Source: Azolla caroliniana (lineage: Eukaryota; Polypodiophyta). From it: a DNA stretch of 64,000 nucleotides. A program made the translations under genes and the position numbers. Positions 56,479 to 64,000 of this stretch are shown in pieces. The notes under the pieces were generated by a model. The model made no database searches. It worked only from the letters and a program-made list of their open reading frames with translations, and was not told where the DNA came from. Each line of letters opens with the position of its first letter. Within the stretch, counting starts at the first letter, position 1. The DNA is taken from assembly GCA_043228905.1 (NCBI GenBank), contig JBHGNT010000005.1:21700001-21764000 (forward strand). The letters are read 5' to 3'.

Positions 56479-57404
56479 ACAGTATTTTCCTTGCAACATA
56501 TCTCAAAGCAACCCTCTTTTCGTGCGTGCTCAATGATATAAATAACATCAAGCTAGGCGAATTACCACGTTTTAATGGCCCTCAATATGTAGGTCACTAT
56601 CTGTCCGAGTGTGGCAGCATGGGATCCTTTGCCCCAATGAAATAGAATCAATTCGACACGCTCTATGGCACTGCCTAGAGACTCATTGAGTATGGAGGGA
56701 GGTTGGTTGAATATTGCAATTATGCAAGGTGCAAGGCACAATCAAGGGGGGAATGTATCTTGGTTATTATGGCATGTCCCAATTGTTAGATATGAACATT
56801 AGGAGAGGATGATGTTGGTGATAAAGGCACAAGAGATTTGTTTTCACCACCAACAATGTTCACTAAATCCACATCAATGCCAAATATTAAGTCATGATGG
56901 AATTGGCCATCCCAATAACATTATGGACTGCAACAATGTTGTAGGCGAGTTAACACTGTTGCTTGTGGCTCGATTGAGGATTTTTGTTGGACTCATGTTG
57001 GTTTTGTTGATAGTGTAATGTTGCTTTGAGGAGTGCAAGATTTTGTTCTTCCCTTGTGTATGCCTCCTTTCTTTCCGACATCCTCGATGTCTTGTGTGAG
57101 CGTGTCCTCGATGCCGCCCTTTGTGAGTTGGATCATCCATGGTTCAATATGTCCTATGTTTTGTTGGTCTTTAATTGAACTTCCAAGATGTGAGGGTGTG
57201 TTGAGAGGTACGTTGGTGGAGGGGCTAAGGGCGAGATTTATATTTGGTAATACCTTGGGGTTATCCCTCCTCCGTAGTAGCGAGTGGGGTTGGATGTGGT
57301 GGCGTTTTGATTTGTTTATGTTTGGACCGACTTGTTTTATAGTGTGGTCTTTGATTTGAAGTAGTCTGTCAAATGTTGGTTCAAGTTTGCCATTTTCTTC
57401 ATGT

Positions 57405-57570
57405 TGGTCCTTGTCAAAAGGTCTTTGGTCGAATGTTTGCTTGTCGAAGGCTCTCTAGTCAAAGGATTGCTTGTCGAATGTTCGATTTTCTAATGTTCTC
57501 TTGTCGAATGCTCACTTGTTGAGTGTTTGGTTAGTTGAAGGCTTGTTTGTCAAATGTTTGCTTGGGAATG
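57405..57570 (+). repeat. Degenerate TTGTCGAATGTTTGC-type repeat
   Basis: Eight or nine variants of cttgtcgaatg(t/c)t at about 20-base spacing. Its texture is like that of the 55.3-kb repeat, but the unit is different. Confidence 0.7.
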
Positions 57571-58009
57571 TGCACGTATTGAAAATTTTGGGGCCAAATG
57601 CAGGATTTTGTGCTAATGGGTAGATTTGATGGGTCAATTGTCTTGAATGTCATTTAGTGCTAACTACGCTAGTCTTACTTTAATTTGAAAACAATTAATA
57701 CTTACAAAAAACGTTTAGTAGAAAGAAAACCGGATGATTAGTCTTGGATGTCGTTTAGTGCTAAATATGCCAGTCTTAATCTAAATGAAGACAATGTGCT
57801 TCATTCTCTTAATCTCTTTCACACTAAGTAGCTTGCCTCATGAGCTTACACAGCTCGTCAATAGCTTCAAGAGTCAGTCTTATCCCTAATAGTAGTGCCA
57901 AATAGTTGTGTTGTTTCTGCATGTTACAAGGAAGCACTACTATAGATCGATGGAATTCTACATCTCGTCGATGTCATTGGCCTAGGATCCAAGCCGGCAT
58001 TACCCTTTT

Positions 58010-58943
58010 GGTGGCGAACAAAGCGGGGGTAGTTGTCAAATACCTCAGAGCTAGTAGCTTACATAGTTCTATGCAATTAATATTAATCTCTCTTGCTTTA
58101 CTTTGTCGTATAGAAGCGTTGCCGCAACTTGCTTGCCATGCGTGTACTAACCATAGAAGCCTAGTGGCAGGATCATACCATCTTCACTCTCCATGATGGC
58201 TCAAGTGAACTCACATGCGAGGTGATGTAGTTGTTGGACCATAGTTCCTCAATGACTTGCTTGGTGATGTCATCCGGATAGGCAAAACAAACCAGGTCGG
58301 CAATGTTGAGATTGGGCGTGATGGTGGTGTGCAATTGAATGGGAAGGTGTTCGTCAAACAAGTCACTATCACTCAGGCATGGTTTAGACCATGTATTCTG
58401 GGTACAAGATGAATAATACCAAGGCACAAGCGTGTGCGTGTGCTAGAGGCTGTTAGCATGCCACTTGGGGGTGAGGCACAAATGGTCGTAGCAATCGAGC
58501 CCGGTGTGAGAAGAGTGTGTTCTAGGGCTTTAACTCCTTTCTTCCTGGTCACTAGGTTACCTTGTTGGAGGTCCCCTTTGTTCTCCTCGTAGTACGTAGA
58601 CTGGGATTTGTTCGCCCTCAAAATCTATCAAGTGAGAGAGGACTTCTTCTCTTGGAAAATCTTGGAATTGGTCTTCGTATCACGAGCCATCTACTTAACA
58701 ATATTAATAACAAGACATTGTCTTTATTTTTCACTTCTTTGCTCACATGTACGAGAGAGTAATGCGAGAGAGGGTAAGAGAGATTAACATTAATCGTATA
58801 AAGCTAAGTAAGCTAGTAGCTCGGAGGTATGTGACAACTACCTCTCCCCAGTTCGCCACATGTTCGCTCGCCACCAAGAGGTTATGCGAGAGAGGGTAGG
58901 AGAGAGATTAGCATTAATTGTGTAAAGCTAAGTAAGCTAGTAG
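58010..58943. repeat. Inverted repeat of about 85 bp with an extra direct copy
   Basis: The left arm 58010-58094 (ggtggcgaa...taatctctctt) is the reverse complement, with scattered mismatches, of 58776-58859 (aagagagatt...gttcgccac). Part of the right arm (agagagatta-cattaat, aagctaagtaagctagtag) is repeated directly at 58900-58943. The enclosed 680 bases hold the unnamed 84-codon frame at 58173-58427. This could be a foldback or TIR transposon. Confidence 0.65.
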
Positions 58944-60149
58944 GCTAACGACATTGATGGGAGGCAAAACTCCATTGATTCATATAAGTGCTTATGTACA
59001 ACTCACGGAAACGACACAACTAGGTGACGTTATTGCAGGAGATATGAAGTTGTAGATAGGTTAAACAACCAATATGATGGCATCACAGGTGGATCCGACA
59101 GAGCTGAAAGATAGTGATTAGCCTTCGTCCAACAATGGTCATTCTCTCCCTTTCTTGAATCAGTGGGCCTCCGCATAAGATGGAGCTATCGAGAGACCCT
59201 TCTATGGTTTGTATATAACATTAACAATTGTAAATTTTTTTAACTAATGCAAGGAGTTTTGTTTTTGGAAAAAAATAAAAAACAACAGAAAGTTTTGAGT
59301 GCACAAATGATGAATTGAAATCTTCAACTATGCTCTTTTATGTGAAAAAAGACTAAGCTACAACTCCAAAGGGGTACTCTTTTCTAGTACTTTTTGCTTT
59401 TAGCGGCACATTATATTACTAAAGTGAAAACCCCTATGAGAATTTGTATGTCAAATAGGAAAGTATAAACATAGGCCTACGAATTGCCAACAATGTTATT
59501 AGAATCAAGGCACACATAATGGAACCGTTTAGGGAAAAGCTAGATAACTTATATGAATTTGGAGTAGAAATACCTAAATTTTTGTTCATTATGAATAGAC
59601 TAGAGTGATGATAGAGACTTCTATTAGACCCATACAAATGAGATGATAAAAGACTAAGGTCACGGGATAGGGAACCCAACGGTCAAAACTACTTGCACAA
59701 ACTAATATTTTTATAATGTTTTATAGAGAATTGTTTGGCTAAATATATAGCATTACGAAATGTCACCACCTTGCACAATCTAATACATGATCACCATCAA
59801 TGGATGAGAGGTGAGGAACATGCTCGATTCCAACCATGCTATATAATTAATTATGGAAGTTCTTGTTCTTGGTTATAACTTTGCCCACTTGAACTAGAAT
59901 AACCTCTTCATTTTCCAGGAGTTTTTCAACATTTGTCATCACAATGATGCTCATTCACGAAGCAAGATTTTAAATACATGTTCACTTTGAAGTCAATTTC
60001 TTATCAACCAAAATTGTGGCATTCGAGCAAGAACTAAGCATGGTAAGAGCATAATAATATGAAGAGATATGAAATTGTGCTCTCCAACATGAAGCAAATC
60101 TAGTTTCTTTGTGTCAACAAGACTTGAGTTTCCAAATCTCCCAAAAGGA

Positions 60150-60800
60150 GCCAAATATCAACCTACCAAGAAAGTTTGATGGTACTTGCTCACAATTTTG
60201 AGGATTTATAAACTAGATGCACCTTGTGATGCACATGCCTCCCAAGAGATATCAAGGAACACTAATAACAAGCCCACCATTTTCATGGTTTGCGCCATGA
60301 TTAGAAAAGAGCTCTCTTGTAAGACAATTTTTGTGGTTTCATGATTCATCAAGGAATTCGAAGCAAGTTTTGGAAATACATATAGTGTTAAAACATCAAT
60401 CAACAAAATTCGTTGAGACAAGGAGATCGTGTTGCCTCAACTTATGCAATAGATTTTTGTCTCCTTGCATTTGATATTTGTTGGGATGAAGAACCATTAA
60501 TGCATCAATTCCATCACGAGCTATGCAGTAATGTCAAGGATTTACTACTGACTTTCAATGAAGATCCAAAATCACCCATGGAGGCTATTAGTCGAGTAGT
60601 ACAATGTCATAATCAATTATTTGAGTGACGTTTTAAACATCAGATACCAAATTGTTATCATGTGGTGTGCTGAAGGGAAGAAAATCATCAACTCTAGTTT
60701 TATGAAAGGCTGGAAGGTTAGGATGAATGCATGACTAGAAAGACATGATAGGATGAGTCAAAACAACAAAAAGATATAGCTCAATTGGCCAAACATTACT
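60150..60800 (+). pseudogene. Ty3/gypsy (sushi-like/chromovirus) gag relic
   Basis: One frame of 71 codons (60413-60628) reads GDRVASTYAIDFCLLAFDIC, then LMHQFHHELCSNVKDLLLTF and PKSPMEAISRVVQCHNQLFE, the capsid helices of chromovirus/sushi gag. Upstream in other frames are LPRKFDGT-CSQF-GFIN and FAP-LEKSSLV, placing the gag start near 60150. Stops and frameshifts are frequent. No protease or RT follows in recognisable form. Confidence 0.75.
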
Positions 60801-62685
60801 CTCTGGATAAAAAGGGCAAGTATTTGAAACTTGCAATAGCAAGTGTGAAAGTTAGTGGGTCAAGTGGAAGCAACTTGAATGGATGGACATAATTATTGAC
60901 ATTTTATTTGCAAGAGGAGCTCAAGAAGCCTATAAAAGGGACAAAATAGCTCATTGTTAGGGATCAAAGTATTTTTCACAAGATAGAAGTGTTATCGAAA
61001 TTTAGATTGAGCTCGGGATTGTGAATCAAGAGAGCAAGCAATACCAAAAATGACTAAAGGTGACATGACCATCATTTGTTTGGATATTGCACCTTCTCTC
61101 GAAGCTCTTTTTCGTGATCTAATACTACTCCTATCTTAACTATTTTCTGACCAAGCCACTCCATGTAACAAAGTTAAAATTTCATCTACATTGCAAAAGA
61201 ACTAGCATTATGAACCATTCGAAGTAATACAATATTTTTTTCTTTATATACCTTCAAAAATATATTTTTGGTGAGCCTTCTGTTACTATGAGTTTAGCAA
61301 TCATTCAAGGATCGCAATGAGTTTTTCAGCTCAAAATATCCGAGTACGGAGTAGTAAGATATGCAAAATTTGCATGTCAAAACACATGCACTGATACATG
61401 GAGTGGATGTCAATATTTTTATAGGAGTGTGTGTTCATATATAAGAGTTTATAATACACTTGAATTTGGGAACACTTAATAAATTTGAGCGCACTAACTT
61501 GTAACGCACTTCAATTTCTACAAACTTTCACAACATAATTTACTCCTATGCTTACACTTAGCCTTTTCTACAAAATCTGATGCACTGAAAATATGAGAAA
61601 TACTTGCTAGTCAATTGGAATGTTTTTTTTGCGAAGCTCTACATTTTATGTTCCTAATGCTCGTCAAGTTATTAATAATATAATCATTCATTGAGTGCAT
61701 CCTAACCATTAGTCTACCACAAAATGAAAATTTAAGAACATTCGACATACATAACGTTTGTAAATGAAATATGGAAGTTTGAAGCTTTATCGAATGCATG
61801 GGAAAGACAAACAAAAAAATGCCCTTGAATAGAAATATAACGAGGCTGGTCAAATTTGGACACTAAAACCGATGGGAGTGACTACAACTTTTATGAGGAA
61901 TTCGAGAGATGACAGTAATGATGATTGTTATGCTGGAAACTTTATAGATTTATAATTTAGCGGTTGATAGTTCCTCTAGGAACACACTTGAAAAGGAACG
62001 GCAAGACTGCAATAATGACATAGTGAACATCATGTTTACGCATTGACCAAAGGATATCCATGGTAGTAGAAGATATGTTAATCAATCGACAAATATGTAA
62101 AAGAATGCTTTATGAGGAAAGAAAATGAGGATACTTGTAATGTCTTGTGTATTTACAAAAATAGCCCTAAGTTTTCCGAAATACCAATGAGTTTTGAACT
62201 ATAGAGGGTTATTTGTGTAAAAACCCAACGATGTAGGGGTATTCTAGTGACGGACTTGGGGGGATCATGAACTAGGGAGCATATTCTTCCATAGGAGATG
62301 GCAAAATACTCCCAACATGATTTGGAAACAATTTGTCATGAATCGATTGATGGAGAGTTTGAAAACGAACAAAATCCTAGGTTTAATCAATGCAAACCAA
62401 GACACCTCACAATATAGGGACAAGCTAACAAAATTGGGGCCACTCTACTATAGTAAGGGATATAAGCAACTTTGTATTGTTTTTTGGTCCCATTGGTGAT
62501 ATTGGGGAAATACATTTGGTGAGTTTCGTTCAGTGACGTCTTTCGTTTTCGAAAAAAGGCAAATAAAAAATAGGCAGGCCCAAAAAGGCACAAAAAGGTC
62601 ATTTTATAAAAAGGAAAAACTTATTGTCCCCCAAAGTTCACCATAAAGCTAGGAAAGACAAAAATGCTATCTCGATCATATTCCT

Positions 62686-62718
<33 letters not shown>

Positions 62719-62935
62719 CTATTTCTCTCTCATGTTCCGAGCTTGAGATCCTCACAAGAATCGACTTTATTTTCCGAAATTGCAATATCATATCAATGTA
62801 ACAACCTAACGGATTTATGGACAAAACTCAACTCTTTATCCATCATGGTGTCAAATCATGGTGCATTGATTAAGCATTGTAGTTATCGAGATAGTTCTTA
62901 CATTTAAATTGACTCTATGGACACATATTTGATCC

Positions 62936-62972
<37 letters not shown>

Positions 62973-64000
62973 CACAATAGGCGTCAAACCTTGACATTGA
63001 CGCAAAACATTTCTTGCCTAATGAAAAGAAAACATGTGATTTTCAACATCTTACTATAGTGTGATTGTTTTAATGAGTGCCCCCAAACGAGAGAACCAGA
63101 GTGTAGAGAGCGTTAGCATTAACTCACTTGTCTGCACGGCGTATTGTCTAGTGTGCAACAATCGATTAGGGAGATGGGGGTGGGGGCATTTTGAATATTG
63201 TTGAGCCATCATCTAGGTGCATTAAAGAAGCGCATTTGTTGCTCTAATTGATGTGGTTTTCCTTTTCAAAAGAGATGTTAGGGAGTTCGTCGTAGGACTG
63301 ATTCCTCGTAAGAACTCGATAAAGGAACAAGCACATGGATAGCTTACGTCTTCTCGTCTCTTTGCTCTCGAAAGACCCAAAAAAAACACATGCATATCAT
63401 CTAAAAACTTTCGGATCTTGTGTGTCTCTTTTGATCTCTTTCTTCTTGTGCTTCTCAATGGATCTCTTTCTAATTAATTAATAAGAGAACGCAAAAAAGC
63501 AACGTATAATGAATGTTAAAAGGGCAACACGAAAGCAAATGAAAAATAATGAAGTGAAGGTTGAACGAAAGCGAAGTCTTCTTTTGCAAAAGCAAAAAAG
63601 CTTTTTGTGGGGATCGAAGGCATATAGAGATCTGTATCTAAAAATTCAGCGCAAAAAAGCAAGACACGATTCAATAGAGGGTTCTCTCTTCACTCAAAGG
63701 CAATATAATATCTTAAGATGTAATCCCTCTCGCTTGGTCGCATTGGCCCTTAGGGCCCTCTTAAAAGATGAGATTATATACCCACCTTCCTTTCTTTTAC
63801 TCGGAACAATCAAAGAATTATCCGAAAGAAGCATTAAACAAGAAAAAGCAAAAGCAAAAGCAAAAAGCAAACCTCGAAGAGAAAAGAAAACATTCCACGA
63901 AACAAAATAAAAAGCATCTTGCTTAGAATCCATGAAAAAATCAAAAGCAAAACCTGAATGCATTTCCCAGGCTTCTGATGTGGTATTATCTCCACTCTTG
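60801..64000. other. Intergenic, no gene recognised
   Basis: AT-rich with microsatellites of TC at about 62688-62715 and 62939-62968. A 133-codon plus-strand frame at 63509-63910 is Lys/Arg-rich at both ends (AKAKAKSKPRREKK) with a hydrophobic middle (LVALALRALLKDEIIYPPSF). I do not recognise it and do not call it a gene. Confidence 0.45.

Larger units (their letters stand above)
56479..60140. other. Intergenic, repeats only
   Basis: No host gene recognised. It contains a degenerate repeat (57405-57570), a pair of related segments at about 57638 and 57739 (gt-tt-gatgtc-tttagtgctaa), and an inverted repeat (58010-58943). A minus-strand frame of 84 codons at 58173-58427 (with IADLVCFAYPDDITKQVIEE) looks protein-like but I cannot name it. 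Confidence 0.45.

Noticed and set aside
56892-57359. Overlapping frames around 57 kb
   Set aside because: No family resemblance and no splice structure; probably chance frames in a repeat-rich region.
63509-63910. 133-codon Lys/Arg-rich ORF, considered as an organelle-derived gene
   Set aside because: I could not match it to any plastid or mitochondrial protein, and both ends are A-rich low complexity.

Overview
This is nuclear DNA of a land plant. It is AT-rich, has spliced genes with canonical GT-AG introns up to several kb, and is full of plant-type retrotransposon debris (Ty1/copia, LTR elements with Ty3/gypsy-like gag, LINE ORF1 and endonuclease relics). The gene content narrows the lineage. 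An intact PACRG gene, encoding an inner-junction protein of ciliary and flagellar doublet microtubules, sits beside a STIG1-type cysteine-rich gene, a family of land plants. This combination points to a plant with swimming sperm: most likely a fern or lycophyte, with a bryophyte, cycad or Ginkgo not excluded. Angiosperms and conifers, which lack flagellated sperm, are not expected to keep PACRG. This lineage call is inference.

Layout. At 1-6300 lie two unrelated decayed Ty1/copia fragments arranged head to head (gag ends facing each other near 3.2 kb), then a LINE ORF1 relic and an LTR-like or promoter-like segment. At 8.7-16.2 kb is a six-exon RPA-interacting protein gene (RPAIN type), with a duplicated upstream region and a copia reverse-transcriptase relic in its large second intron. 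At 18.9-21.7 kb is a six-exon PACRG gene with a minisatellite in intron 1. At 25.1-25.9 kb is a single-exon STIG1-domain gene preceded by a degenerate repeat. At 26.9-31.9 kb (minus strand) is a six-exon ankyrin/BTB-BACK-like gene with a 5' UTR exon near 32.2 kb and a LINE endonuclease relic in intron 1. At 36.4-43.1 kb is a complete, young LTR retrotransposon (target duplication TGCCT, LTRs about 99% identical). It encodes gag and protease, but carries a long coiled-coil ORF where reverse transcriptase and integrase should be. At 43.9-54.2 kb is a JmjC (cupin) oxygenase gene whose first intron holds a complete but decayed Ty1/copia element (target duplication CACAC). From 54.2 kb to the end no host gene was recognised; it holds LINE ORF1 pieces in inverted orientation, a second inverted repeat, gypsy/sushi-like gag debris and microsatellites.

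The host genes are not an operon and have no obvious common pathway (RPA nuclear import, axoneme structure, secreted cysteine-rich protein, ankyrin/BTB adaptor, 2OG oxygenase). The most unusual object is the pol-less retrotransposon with the coiled-coil ORF. The most informative host gene is PACRG. Exon models were built by hand from splice signals, phase and family resemblance; none was checked against transcripts or databases.
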